Assembly: GCF_000733295.1 (NCBI RefSeq)
Contig: NZ_JPMI01000289.1
Coordinates: 62,001 to 126,000, forward strand
DNA: 64,000 bases
Direction: 5' to 3'
Origin: Archangium violaceum Cb vi76
GTDB lineage: Bacteria; Myxococcota; Myxococcia; Myxococcales; Myxococcaceae
Each line of letters opens with the position of its first letter. Position 1 is the first letter of the stretch. The position numbers and the translations under genes are program-made. Shown one piece after another: positions 38,687 to 47,900 of the stretch. The notes under the pieces were generated by a model. It did not search any database, was not told the DNA's origin, and was given only the letters and a program-made list of their open reading frames with translations.

Positions 38687-40585
38687 TGCGGTTGCGGCTG
38701 CTGGTGCCCGGCTCGTCGCGCCGCTCCTCCAGCACGCCGATCAGCTCCAGGCCCCGGAGCGTGGCCAACACGCCGCGCTCGGGCAGTTCCGTGATGGACA
38801 GCAGGTCCGCCACCGTCTTGCTGCCGTCCGTGTAGGCCAGCAGGAGCGCCTGCGGTCCCTTCAGCTTCAGCTCGTGCAGTCCGTAGGGCGGGGCCGCCGC
38901 GGGGAAGAGCCGGCGCGAGCGCGGCATGTGCTGGCGCAGCGTCTCCAGCGGTTCGGAGCGCAGCACGCCCTCGAGGATGAGATCTCCGGGGAACACCGAC
39001 AGCTTCACCAGGCCCGAGCGGGGTGGACGCGTGGGGCTGAAGCCGTAGGCGCCCTCGGTCCACGAGAAGGTGGACCAGAGGATCTCCTTCACCTGCTCCT
39101 CGATGAGCTGCGGGTATTTGCGCGTGTCCAGCAAGCCCAGGCGCATCATCGCGTCGCTGGTGCGCAGGTTCTGCTCGCGGGCGAGCGCGGCCACCTCCTG
39201 CTGCTTCGCTTCCGGCAGCACGCCCCGGCGCACGCAGAAGCGGCCGAACCGCTCATGGGCGAGGTTGGAGGCCGCGTACACCGGGCGGCCCGCCTCGAAG
39301 TAGACGACCTTCAGCACGGAGCCCTGCTTGAGCTTGAGCTCTCCGCTGTGGCGCGCCTCGTAGTAGGCGTTGAGCAACCGGGGAACGCTGGTGTTCTTCA
39401 GGTCTCCGGAGAGTGACCACTCGGGTGGGGGACGGCGGCCAGGGCCGGACATGGCCGGCTTGCTCCACACCTTCTCGCGCTCTCCGAAGGGCAGGGCGAG
39501 CCCGGGCTCGGGATCCGGGGACGTCTCCTGGGCCGCGTCGGGTGCTGGCGCGTCGGCGGTGGGCTCGAGTGCCTCCAACGCCTCGAAGACCTCGGTGGCG
39601 GGAGGTGGTGCCGGCGCGTCGGCGACGGGCTCGAGTGCCTCCAGTGCCTTGAGCTCCTCGGGGGCGGGGGCGGTGCTGGCGCCTCCTCTATCTGCTGGGC
39701 GAGCGCGTCCAGCGCCTGCAGCTCCTCGGAGGACAGCGCCATGGTCGGCGTCTTGCCGTCCGCCGCGAGCTCCTCCAGTCCATCGAGCTCCTCGACGAGG
39801 TCCTCCGTCTTGAGGGTGACGGGGGCCACCCCCTGGCCGAAGGCAGGCGCCTGCTCATCCGGGCCGGGCGTGGCCTCCGCCTCGGGCGCGGTCTCGACGC
39901 CGGGGGCTGTCCCGGCCTCGGGTTCGGCCTCGGCCTCGGGTTCGGTCTCGACTTCGGGGGCCGCCTCCAGCTCGGGCGCGGCCTGGTCCGGGGCTTCTTC
40001 GCCCAGGGGATCCTGGGCCTCCTCGACGAGCGCGAGCCCCTCGATGACGGGGGTATGCTCCTCGGGAGGAGGGCTGAAGACGGGCTCGTCGTCGCTGGAG
40101 GCGAAGCCCGGCTCGTCCTCGGGGGAGGTGAAGACGGGCTCGTCGTCCATGTCCAGCAACGCGGCGTCCTCGAAGACCACCACCTCCTCCTCATCGGCGT
40201 CGGACGGAGGGAGCGACAGGGGGCGGGTGAGGCCGCAGAGTTGCTCGACGGACTCCAGCAGTTGCAGCAGCTCGAAGGGCTTCTCGAAGAAGGCGCGCGC
40301 GCCGTGGACCTCGGTGGCCTCACGGGCGAAGCGGTCTCCCTTGAAGACGCCGCTGACGGCGACGGCGGGGATGGCGTGGTCCCGGAGCGCGGAGAGCACG
40401 GCGCTGCCCCTCATGTCGGGCAGCAGCAGGTCCACCACCGCGGCATGGAAGGCAGCCGGGCGCAAGAGGGCGAGCGCGGCCTCGCCGGTATGGACGGCCG
40501 TGGCCTCATGACCGCGGCTTTCGGCCGCGGCGACCATGAGGGAGGCGAGTTCGGGGTGATCCTCGACGATCAGCAGTCGCGCCAT
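38670..40585 (-). CDS. REC-DUF4388 response regulator, interrupted by a frameshift
   Basis: The N-terminus is a receiver (MARLLIVEDHPELASL, acceptor Asp in AAVVDLLLPDM, Lys in FFEKPFE), followed by a long acidic Glu/Pro/Ala linker. A DUF4388 domain completes the protein (SLSGDLKNTSVPRLLNAYYE, GELKLKQGSVLKVVYFEAGR); this domain is common in myxobacterial regulators and its function is unknown. The two parts are in different frames. The linker is in phase until EEAPAPPPPP and then becomes Arg/Ser/His-rich. Two G5 runs (39660-39664 and 39666-39670 on the plus strand) sit at the switch. Adding one base there rejoins the linker to EELKALEALEP and the DUF4388 domain, giving about 638 residues. It is divergent from the VOC gene, with a 28-bp gap. 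Confidence 0.72.
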
Positions 40586-40613
40586 GGGGGGTGGGCACCA
40601 TACCATTCGATTC

Positions 40614-41000
40614 ATGGACGTTCAGGGCTTCCACCATCTGGCCATCCAGGTTCGGGACGTAGAAAAGGTCACGGCTTTCTACCGGGAGGTGCTGGGCTTC
40701 GCTGAGCTCAAAAGGCATCACCGGCCGGATGGCTCACTGCGCAGCATCTGGGTCGGGGTGCCGGGCGGAGGATTCCTGGCCCTGGAGGAGGTGACGGGGG
40801 AGCCCGAGCCGGGCCCCTTCCGGAACGAGCAGCCGGGCCTCTTCCTGCTGGCCTTCCGCATCTCCAAGGCCGGACGGGCCGGGGCGGTGGAGGCCCTGGC
40901 CCGGGCGGGGGTGCCGCTGGAGCACGAGACGCGCTGGACGGTGTACGTCCGGGACCCCGAGGGGAACCGGGTGGCGCTCAGTCACCATCCGGAGGATTGA
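40614..41000 (+). CDS. VOC (glyoxalase/bleomycin-resistance fold) family protein
   Basis: A 128-residue single VOC domain: HHLAIQVRDVEKVTAFYREVLGF is the classic first beta-alpha-beta unit with metal-ligand-type His, and VYVRDPEGNRVALSH is the classic last motif with the second ligand region. VOC enzymes include glyoxalases, epimerases, dioxygenases and antibiotic-binding proteins; the fold alone does not define which. The start at 40614 is chosen because MDVQGFHHLAIQV is homologous there. The promoter must lie in the 28-bp gap or inside the divergent regulator gene. Function unknown beyond fold. Confidence 0.83.
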   Translation: MDVQGFHHLAIQVRDVEKVTAFYREVLGFAELKRHHRPDGSLRSIWVGVPGGGFLALEEVTGEPEPGPFRNEQPGLFLLAFRISKAGRAGAVEALARAGVPLEHETRWTVYVRDPEGNRVALSHHPED

Positions 41001-41055
41001 GGGCGCAGGCTCGCCTTGCGGAAGGCGGTGGGGGGCGGCTACAAGCCGTGCCGTC

Positions 41056-42399
41056 ATGCGCCTGGGCGAACTGCTCCTTCAGGAAAACGTCATTACCCCC
41101 GAGGCGCTGGAGGAGGCGCTCGAGTCCCAGGTCGTCCACGGCGGGCGGCTCGGGACGAACCTCGTCGAGCTGGGGCTGCTGTCCGAGCAGGAGCTGGCCC
41201 GGTTGTTGGGCCAGCAGCACAACGTGGCGTCCGCCTCGGGCGAGATGGTGCCGGATCCGCGCGCGCTGGAACTGGTGGATCTCAACGAGGCGGACGAGAA
41301 GGACTTCCTCCCGATGCGGGTGGACGCCACGCGGATGAGCGTGGCGGTCATCAACCCCCAGGACATCGAGACGCTGGACGCGCTGGCCTTCAGGACGGGC
41401 AAGCGCGTGGTGCCGGTGGTCATCCCCGAGTTCCGGATGAACCAGCTGCAGCGGCGCTACTGCAAGGCATTCCGGGCGATGCGGGCCATCGACATGAATG
41501 CCGTGCGGCCCTCGCGCGCGCAGCAGGAGGCGGAGAAGGCCGCCGAGGCGGAGCAGGCCGGGGATCTCATCAGCGAGGAGGAGTTCCAGTCGCTCTACGC
41601 GCGGGCGCTCACGGGGGGTGGTGCGCCCCCGGGTGCGGAGCCGGTGTTGGACCTGGTGGAGATGGTGGAGGAGGAGGCCCCGGCGCCGATCGTCGAGGGG
41701 TACGTGACCGAGGCGCCGGTGGAGGCGCCCCCCCTGGAGCTGCCGGAGCTGCTCGTGCCGGAGGCGCTGGTGCTGGACGAGGCGCCGCCGCCCGTGCCGC
41801 CCCAGGTGCCCGCGGTGGCGCCGCCGAAGCCGCCGCCTCCTGTCGCGGCGCCGCCCCCGGTGGCGCCCGTGCGGCCGCGTGCGCCGGTGGTGGCTCCGGA
41901 GCCGCCGCCCACGCCGCTCACCTTCGCGGAGGCTCAAGCGGAGCTGGGGCGCAGCCTGGATCGCGAGCAGGTGGCCACCACGGTGTTGCGCTTCGCGCTG
42001 GGCAAGTGGAAGCGCAGCCTGCTGTTGAGCGTGCAGGGCAACCTGGTGACGGGTTGGCGGGGCATGGGGAAGGGAGTGCGCGAGGCCGCGGTGAAGCGCA
42101 TCGGCATTGGCCTGCAGGGGCCGAGCACCTTCCGGCTGGTGAGGGACACGCGCTCGCACTACGTGGGCCCGGTGCGCCGGGACGCGGCCTCGGGCCTTTT
42201 CTACAAGCTGCTGGGTGGGGACTACCCGACGACGGCCGTCATCCTCCCGCTGCTGGTGCGCGGCAAGCTGGTGCACCTGCTGTACGTGGACAACGGGCCC
42301 GGCCAGCTCACCCCGCCCGACGTGGGCGAGTTGCTCATCCTCTCGCAGGGCGTGAACCGCTCGTACGAGGCGATGATCCGGCGCCGCAAGAGCGCGTGA
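41056..42399 (+). CDS. MshEN/GspE-N domain protein with C-terminal sensory-type domain
   Basis: A 447-residue protein. The first 54 residues hold two tandem 24-residue MshEN motifs: RLGELLLQENVITPEALE and RLGTNLVELGLLSEQELA, each ending in Gln. MshEN domains of type II secretion / type IV pilus ATPases bind c-di-GMP through such motifs. The rest of the N-domain runs to about residue 140. A Pro/Ala/Glu-rich linker (about 215-290) follows, and the last 150 residues form a GAF-like alpha/beta domain (VATTVLRFALGKWKRSLLL, TTAVILPLLVRGKLVHLLYVD). There is no ATPase domain, so this is not a GspE. A stand-alone c-di-GMP sensor or effector is a fair guess, noting the riboswitch 13 kb away. Confidence 0.75.
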   Translation: MRLGELLLQENVITPEALEEALESQVVHGGRLGTNLVELGLLSEQELARLLGQQHNVASASGEMVPDPRALELVDLNEADEKDFLPMRVDATRMSVAVINPQDIETLDALAFRTGKRVVPVVIPEFRMNQLQRRYCKAFRAMRAIDMNAVRPSRAQQEAEKAAEAEQAGDLISEEEFQSLYARALTGGGAPPGAEPVLDLVEMVEEEAPAPIVEGYVTEAPVEAPPLELPELLVPEALVLDEAPPPVPPQVPAVAPPKPPPPVAAPPPVAPVRPRAPVVAPEPPPTPLTFAEAQAELGRSLDREQVATTVLRFALGKWKRSLLLSVQGNLVTGWRGMGKGVREAAVKRIGIGLQGPSTFRLVRDTRSHYVGPVRRDAASGLFYKLLGGDYPTTAVILPLLVRGKLVHLLYVDNGPGQLTPPDVGELLILSQGVNRSYEAMIRRRKSA

Positions 42400-42420
42400 G
42401 CCTCCGCCCGACCGGGCCGG

Positions 42421-43395
42421 TCAGGGTTGTCCCTGGCGGCCGCGCAGTGCGCGTGCGATGGCGTCGAAGGCCTCGGCTCCGACGGAGTCCTCGGGGCGGT
42501 TTGCCTCGATGACCGCCGCGTCTTCCGGCTGCCCGATGTGCTTCAGCAGAACTGCGGCGCCAAAGGAGCAGTTGGGCGAGACTGCGGGCACGAGGTTTCT
42601 GGCCAGGGTGCGCAATTCAGCGCGAGTCTCCTCCGGGAGGGCGGGGAGGACCCGTTCCTTGAACAGCAAGAACAAGGCGAACAGGCGGTCACAATAGTAC
42701 GCGGCCTCTCCTTCCTGGCTCGCGGCCTTCTCGAGCAAGGCCGTGGCTGCGGAGATGAACGAGGGCAACGTCGAGGCCAGCGCATCGGGCAGATCCGCTT
42801 CGAGAACCGTGATGACCCGTGTCTTGTCCTCCATGGAGACCGAGGGGGAGCGCACCCATTCACGGAGCTCCTCCGGAGTCTTCTCCAGAAGCACGAGCAG
42901 GCCAGGCAGTGAGCCGTGAGCCTTGGGGCCGAGCTGTGCCAGGCTTCTGCGGACGGTGGAAATCAGGTCCGGGTGGCGTTTCTTCCACAACGCTTGCGTC
43001 ACCACGTTCACATCACTGAGTTCCGGCTCGGTTGCGGCCAGTCGCTCCAGCTTTCGGACGAGCGCGGCCCGTGCTTCCGTGTCCTCGATCCGTCCCAGTG
43101 CTCTGATGATTTCCTCGACGACGGACTCCCCGTCGTAGTCCCCCCGGGCCTCTTCGAGCGTGAGTTGCTGCTCCAGCCGCCTGACACCTGCTGCCCCGCC
43201 AAGCTCACCCAGACCGAAAGCCGCGGCTTGCCGTGCTCGCGCATCCTCCTCTTGCAACATCTTTTCGAGCAGAGCCCTCGCCTGCGGTTCCGCGCCGAAC
43301 CTTGAAATCAACTCACGCGCACGGTCCTCCTCGCCCCACATGCACGCGTCGATCAGTTCGTCCTGGAGCTGTGCCGTGGTTGTCGTATGAGCCAT
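42421..43395 (-). CDS. HEAT-repeat-like protein, candidate immunity partner of the SitA-like toxin
   Basis: A 324-residue, all-helical protein with HEAT/armadillo-like repeats in its first half (ARQAAAFGLGELGGAAGVRR and EEIIRALGRIEDTEARAALV). It has no signal peptide or membrane segment, so it is cytoplasmic. It lies 15 bp after the SitA-like toxin gene in the same orientation, the usual position of an immunity gene. Its codons are less GC-rich than those of neighbours, as is the toxin's, suggesting they arrived together. Immunity is inferred from context only; HEAT proteins also serve as generic scaffolds. Confidence 0.58.
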   Translation of the reverse strand: MAHTTTTAQLQDELIDACMWGEEDRARELISRFGAEPQARALLEKMLQEEDARARQAAAFGLGELGGAAGVRRLEQQLTLEEARGDYDGESVVEEIIRALGRIEDTEARAALVRKLERLAATEPELSDVNVVTQALWKKRHPDLISTVRRSLAQLGPKAHGSLPGLLVLLEKTPEELREWVRSPSVSMEDKTRVITVLEADLPDALASTLPSFISAATALLEKAASQEGEAAYYCDRLFALFLLFKERVLPALPEETRAELRTLARNLVPAVSPNCSFGAAVLLKHIGQPEDAAVIEANRPEDSVGAEAFDAIARALRGRQGQP

Positions 43396-43410
43396 TCTCT
43401 GCCTGGCCTT

Positions 43411-44902
43411 TCATGGGAAGCTGACGCCCGGAGGCACATACCGCCGGACCAGGGTGCCATCGAGACGGTACAGCTCATGAATGGCCCCCTTGTCCGCCCG
43501 GACCATGGAGTCGAAGGCATCCAGCTCGCGCTGCAAGTCCCGGGAGTTGGAGACATAGTTTGTATTGTGTCGTACTCCGTCAGGCCGGATCGAAGAGACA
43601 TCGGGTCTTCGGAAACCGACCCCCTTGGTGGGCATCCGGTCGCGGACCTCGACTTTGCCGGCATTCTGCTGGGGTTTGTTTTTCCTCAAGTCGGTGTGCC
43701 CAACCGCCTCGCGTCTGGCCAGTTCCTCCTCGATGGCCTCGTTGTGGGGCGGATTCTGCCGGGTATGGGGCTTGCCATAGCGGGTGGAGAGCTTCGGTCC
43801 GCTGCCTGAATCGTTTCCTCCACCATTCATCATCGCGCAGGTCGCGAGTTCGCCGCAGAGGGACGCGGCGGAGGTTCCAGCGGCCACCCCGGTGACGAAG
43901 AGGGTTCCATCGGCCACTACCTGCGCCGTGGCAATGGACTCCAGGGCGGGCCCACCTGCTGGCGCATGACGGAGGGGGCTGAGCAGGGTTTCCAGTCCTC
44001 CCTTGGGCACCTTGGGGAGCACCTGGGGGAGTCCGAGGCTGGCGACGACCACCAGGACTCGCAGGCCCGTGCCTCCAATGGACTTGCCGAAGCGCTCGGC
44101 CGCGGCTTCCAGCTCCTGGGGCGTGGTGGCGGCCTCGGCTTCCCGGTAGAGGTGCAGACACGCCATGGCCACGCGGCTCAACTCCACCAGACCCACCAGC
44201 AGAGACAGACGGACCGTAAGGGTGGCCGCGAAGGTTTTCGAGAAGAACGGTTCGGGCGCCAGCCAGGCGGCGAAGTACACCAGCACCGAGAGCGAGACGC
44301 TGGCCAGGAAGGCCGGAGCACTGAAGAGCTCCTGGGCCGCCTCGCGGATGCCGTCGTCCATGTAGCGGGTCGAGAGCTTGAGGGCGGCGAAGAGGCGGCT
44401 CGACTCCAGGGATTCGGGCAGAGGTAGGGGCGCGGGTCCGTATTGGGAGAGGAACTCCCCACGCAGCCGCAGTTCCCACGGGGACGGTGGCCCCTGGGTC
44501 AGGCGCGTTCCTTCCGTCATCAGCCGCAGTCGAGCATGGGCCGGAGGCCGGAAGGACCCGAGGGCGGCGAGCAAAGGGCGTACGTCCTCCACGCCCAGCT
44601 TCTCCATGCCCGGCTGGGGCGGCGAGGCGGGAAAGGAGAGCCGAAGCAGACCTCCGGGCAGTGTGTTGATGAGTACCGGCGGACTCGCTGCTTCCTGGGC
44701 CTGCTGGAGGGGGGGCAGTGCGCTCTTCCGTCTCCTGGAGGCGGCTCGCGGGTGGTTCCGGGCGCGCCTCAAGGTCTGCCGAGCCCCGTACGTGTTGCTG
44801 CGCGGGGTCCGTCGGGAGCTGCGATCGAGAAGTCGCGCACGCAGCGCAAAAAGCGAGGCCCGAGAGCAGGACCAGGCGGAGCAGGAAAGGGCTCCTTCTC
44901 AT
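43411..44902 (-). CDS. SitA-family polymorphic toxin lipoprotein, interrupted by a G7-tract frameshift
   Basis: The N-terminus (from ATG 44902: RRSPFLLRLVLLSGLAFCAAC) is a lipoprotein signal. A delivery region follows, including two hydrophobic helices (ASVSLSVLVYFAAWLA, AATLTVRLSLLVGLVELS). The C-terminal domain (NPPHNEAIEEELARREA, GHTDLRKNKPQQNAG, VRRYVPPGV) looks like the variable toxin of SitA lipoproteins, which are exchanged between kin by outer-membrane exchange. The signal is in one frame and the rest in another. The switch lies at a run of seven G (plus strand 44709-44715; C7 in the coding strand). Removing one base yields a continuous protein of about 496 residues. The toxin's target activity is not identified. 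Confidence 0.62.
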
Positions 44903-44981
44903 GCGGGTCGGCTCATAGGGGGGGTCCCTACCGAACCGGCTCACCGCAAGAGCGCGTGAGCCGGCCGGAGTCCGGGACCGC

Positions 44982-45674
44982 TCAGAGGCGCAGGCCGACG
45001 AAGAGCTGCACGTTGAAGCCGCTCAGGCTCCAGCTGGACTGCGAGTCGGTGATGCTCACGTTGCCGGCGCGGGCGGTGTACGTGTACTGGCCGGCGGAGT
45101 AGCGCAGGCGGCCCTCGGCGCCGAAGAAGAGGTTGTCGCTGAAGAAGTACTTGCCGCCCACGCCCAGGCCCACCGAGGGGCCCACGTCGCTGCCCGCGTA
45201 CTCGAAGTCGGTGCCGGAGGCGATGCCGGCCACGCGGGTGGTGGTGATGGTGGCACCCACGAGCGCCAGCCCGTACAGGTCCACCTTCTCCAGGCCGGGC
45301 GAGCTGCTCGGCAGCAGGTGGTACGAGGCGCGGGCGTGTGGCGAGTAGAACATGTGGCTCCAGCTGTAGCCGGTGACCGTGTTGAGCAGCAGGCACGCGG
45401 AGACGCAGGCACCCACCTCGAACTCACCGCCGATGGCCAGCACGCCGGGGCCCAGCGGCAGCACGCCCACGTCGGCGCCCACGCCCAGGTTGACGAAGGC
45501 CAGCACGATGTCCGCGTTGATCATCGCGCGCGCGTCGATGTCGCCCACGCCCTGCACGCGGTTGAGCCGGGGCGTGGTGGGCGCCACCTGGGTCTCCGTC
45601 GCGGACGTCTGGGCCCGCGCGGACGTCACCGTCAGCAGCGAGGCCAGGCACAGCATTGCGATTCTTCCCTGCAT
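44982..45674 (-). CDS. Putative outer-membrane beta-barrel protein
   Basis: A 230-residue protein with a signal peptide (IAMLCLASLLTVTSARA) and, from about residue 45, regular amphipathic strands (IVLAFVNLGVGADVGVLP, GLGVGGKYFFSDNLFFGAE) ending NVQLFVGLRL, as for an 8-10-stranded outer-membrane barrel. I know no family name. GGAGGGG lies 4-10 nt before the ATG. Its start is 21 bp from the end of the pseudokinase gene, so it is the last gene of the htrA-pseudokinase-barrel unit. The toxin gene begins 79 bp further on. Confidence 0.68.
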   Translation of the reverse strand: MQGRIAMLCLASLLTVTSARAQTSATETQVAPTTPRLNRVQGVGDIDARAMINADIVLAFVNLGVGADVGVLPLGPGVLAIGGEFEVGACVSACLLLNTVTGYSWSHMFYSPHARASYHLLPSSSPGLEKVDLYGLALVGATITTTRVAGIASGTDFEYAGSDVGPSVGLGVGGKYFFSDNLFFGAEGRLRYSAGQYTYTARAGNVSITDSQSSWSLSGFNVQLFVGLRL

Positions 45675-45695
45675 CTTTTCCCCTCCAGTTTCACT

Positions 45696-47831
45696 TCACG
45701 GTTTCTCGTGGACTACGTCGAACGTTACGCGCTGCCGGGGCTCGAGCCGGAAGGACTTCTCCCAGCGCGCCTTGCCGGTGGTGACGACGAGCTGATGCTC
45801 GCCCTCGTAGAGGGACAATTTCGGGCCCGCCTTGCGTCCATCGAGGAAGATGCGCGAGCCGGCCGGGGCGCGCACCAGCACGGTGCCCTTGCCCAGGAGG
45901 ATGCGCTGCTTCGTCGTGCCCTGGGGCTGGACGGTGATGGCACGGGTGGTGCGCACACCCTTGGCCTTGTTGCTCAGCTCCAGCGTGTAGGCACCGGGGG
46001 CCAGCAGCACATTCATGGGCGTCTTGCCGAGCCGCTTGCCTTCCAGCGACACCTCCACCGGCGGCATCACCAGCAGTTGCAGCCGGGTGGTCACCACGGG
46101 CGCCTGGGCGGTGGGTGCCTCGGACGCGGGCGGGGTGGAGGGCAGGGTCCCCGAGGCGGGCACCACGGCGCCTCCCGGGGCGGCCGGAGACGTCCCCGCC
46201 GCGAGGGCCACGGCCGGAGCCTCGCCCTGGGCCGGAGGCGTGCCCGCGTCTCCTTCCAGCGCGGGCCGCGCGGTGGCGGGCGTGGGCTCCACGGGTTTCG
46301 CCACGGCCTGAGCCGGGGCCTCGGCGGGAGGCGGCTTGGGTCTGGCCCGTGCGGCGGCCGCCGCCTGTTCGGCCACGAGCTTCTCGCGGGCCTGTTGCTG
46401 CTGCTCCCAGAAGAAGAAACCCCCGGCGGCCGCGGCGACGGTGGCCAGTGCCCCGGCGAGGAGCGGCAGGCGCGAGCGCTTCTTCCTGGGCACGGGCGCG
46501 TCGTCCACCTCCTCGGCCGGGGGCGCGGGGGGCGCCCGGCGGGCGGCGGGTGGACGCGGCGCCTCGGGCTCATCTGGAGGGAGCGGACGGGGCGGCTCGG
46601 CCAGAGGCGGCGTGCGGGGCTCCTCCTCGAGCGCCGGAGCGCGGGGCTCCTCGCGTGGAGGAAGGGGGCGGGCCACTCCGGGGCGGGAGTGGCGGCCGGT
46701 GAGCTCCATCACCGAGTCCAGGGCGACTTCGTCATCCCGCTCGAAGGGGACGTCTTCGAACCCGGCGTCCGCGTTCTGCGTCGCCTCGTCGAGGACGACG
46801 GGTGGGATGCTGCCCGTGATGGGACGGGAGGGGGCGACGGTGGCGGTGTTGCCGGAGGGGCGCGTGGGGGTGACGGCCGGCATCCCCGTGAGGGAGTTGC
46901 GGCGGGCCACGTCCGCCAGGCCGATCTCCAGCATCTGCCGCCGGGTGGCGCGCGCGTCCCGGTCGGGCGGGAAGAGCTGGGTGAGGAACTCGGAGAAGGT
47001 CTCCGCGGAGGGGAGCCCCTCGACGGCGGCCACCACGGCCTCGCGGAACTCGAGGGGGTTGGCGTAGCGCTCGTTGCCGCGCTTGGAGGTGGCGATGCGC
47101 ACCACCTCGGCCAGGCCGCGCGGGATGTCCGAGGGCAGGGGCGGCAACTGGCGGTTGATGACGGCCTGATCCGAGTCCTGCGCGTCCTGGAAGGGCATGC
47201 GCCCCGAGAGGCACTCGTGCAGCAGCAGGCCCAGGAGGAACACGTCGGTGCGGGCGGTGACGGCCTCGCGGCCGCCCATGAGCTGCTCCGGGGCGCTGTA
47301 GTTGCGGCGGTTGCGCACGCGCCGGCCATTGCGCTCGCGCGGGGCGACATTGAGGGCCCCATAGCCCGTCACCTTGCAGACGCCATTGAAGGAGACCATG
47401 ACGGTCTCCGGGCGCAGGTCTCCGTGGACGAGCGGCGTGCCGTCATCGTTGCCGGCCAGGTGGGCGTAGTGCACGCCCATGGCCACGTCCGAGACGATCA
47501 GCGCGGCGAAGGCGGGAGGAATGCGTGGACGCACCTCCAGGAGCCGGCGCAGCGACTCACCGTCGGCGAACTCGGTGATGCGGGCCAGCCCCGCCTCCAG
47601 GGGCACCAGCCCGTGGACGCGCAGGATGTTGGGGTGCTCCAGGACGGCGGCGCGCTGGGTCTCGCGCTGCAACTGGGCGGACAGCTCGGAATCCCGGGTG
47701 ACGTCGGGTGGTGCCCAGACGAGCACCACCGGACGGGGCGGGGCACTGTCCTCGAGCGCCAGCCCGAGGAACGCCCGGGAGCCCTCGCCGGCCAGGAGGG
47801 GCCCGAGCGGGTGATAGCGAACCTGACTCAT
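45696..47831 (-). CDS. PEGA-domain protein with a kinase-like (pseudokinase) domain
   Basis: About 711 residues. The N-terminal 280 residues have the Ser/Thr kinase fold, but key residues are missing: there is no Gly-rich loop or VAIK Lys (PVVLVWAPPD), HRD is altered but retains Asp (VHGDLRPETVMV), and DFG is replaced (VTGYGAL). It is therefore probably a pseudokinase. A Pro-rich cytoplasmic stretch, one membrane helix (LPLLAGALATVAAAAGGFFF), a periplasmic Pro/Ala linker and two PEGA repeats (LLVMPPVEVSLEGKRLG, GTVLVRAPAGSRIFLDGR) follow. PEGA domains resemble S-layer or surface modules. ATG 47831 is preferred over 47843 because GGGGG precedes it. It sits between htrA and a barrel gene, suggesting envelope-stress signalling. 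Confidence 0.78.
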   Translation of the reverse strand: MSQVRYHPLGPLLAGEGSRAFLGLALEDSAPPRPVVLVWAPPDVTRDSELSAQLQRETQRAAVLEHPNILRVHGLVPLEAGLARITEFADGESLRRLLEVRPRIPPAFAALIVSDVAMGVHYAHLAGNDDGTPLVHGDLRPETVMVSFNGVCKVTGYGALNVAPRERNGRRVRNRRNYSAPEQLMGGREAVTARTDVFLLGLLLHECLSGRMPFQDAQDSDQAVINRQLPPLPSDIPRGLAEVVRIATSKRGNERYANPLEFREAVVAAVEGLPSAETFSEFLTQLFPPDRDARATRRQMLEIGLADVARRNSLTGMPAVTPTRPSGNTATVAPSRPITGSIPPVVLDEATQNADAGFEDVPFERDDEVALDSVMELTGRHSRPGVARPLPPREEPRAPALEEEPRTPPLAEPPRPLPPDEPEAPRPPAARRAPPAPPAEEVDDAPVPRKKRSRLPLLAGALATVAAAAGGFFFWEQQQQAREKLVAEQAAAAARARPKPPPAEAPAQAVAKPVEPTPATARPALEGDAGTPPAQGEAPAVALAAGTSPAAPGGAVVPASGTLPSTPPASEAPTAQAPVVTTRLQLLVMPPVEVSLEGKRLGKTPMNVLLAPGAYTLELSNKAKGVRTTRAITVQPQGTTKQRILLGKGTVLVRAPAGSRIFLDGRKAGPKLSLYEGEHQLVVTTGKARWEKSFRLEPRQRVTFDVVHEKP

Positions 47832-47900
47832 GGAGGCCCCCATGCTAGCAGGCCCGGGCCGGGGAACCGCTAGGGCCCCACCTCCGAGGTCCCCCTTTCC

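Noticed and set aside
41056-42399. GspE-type secretion ATPase
   Set aside because: Only the N-terminal MshEN-type domain is present; there are no Walker motifs.
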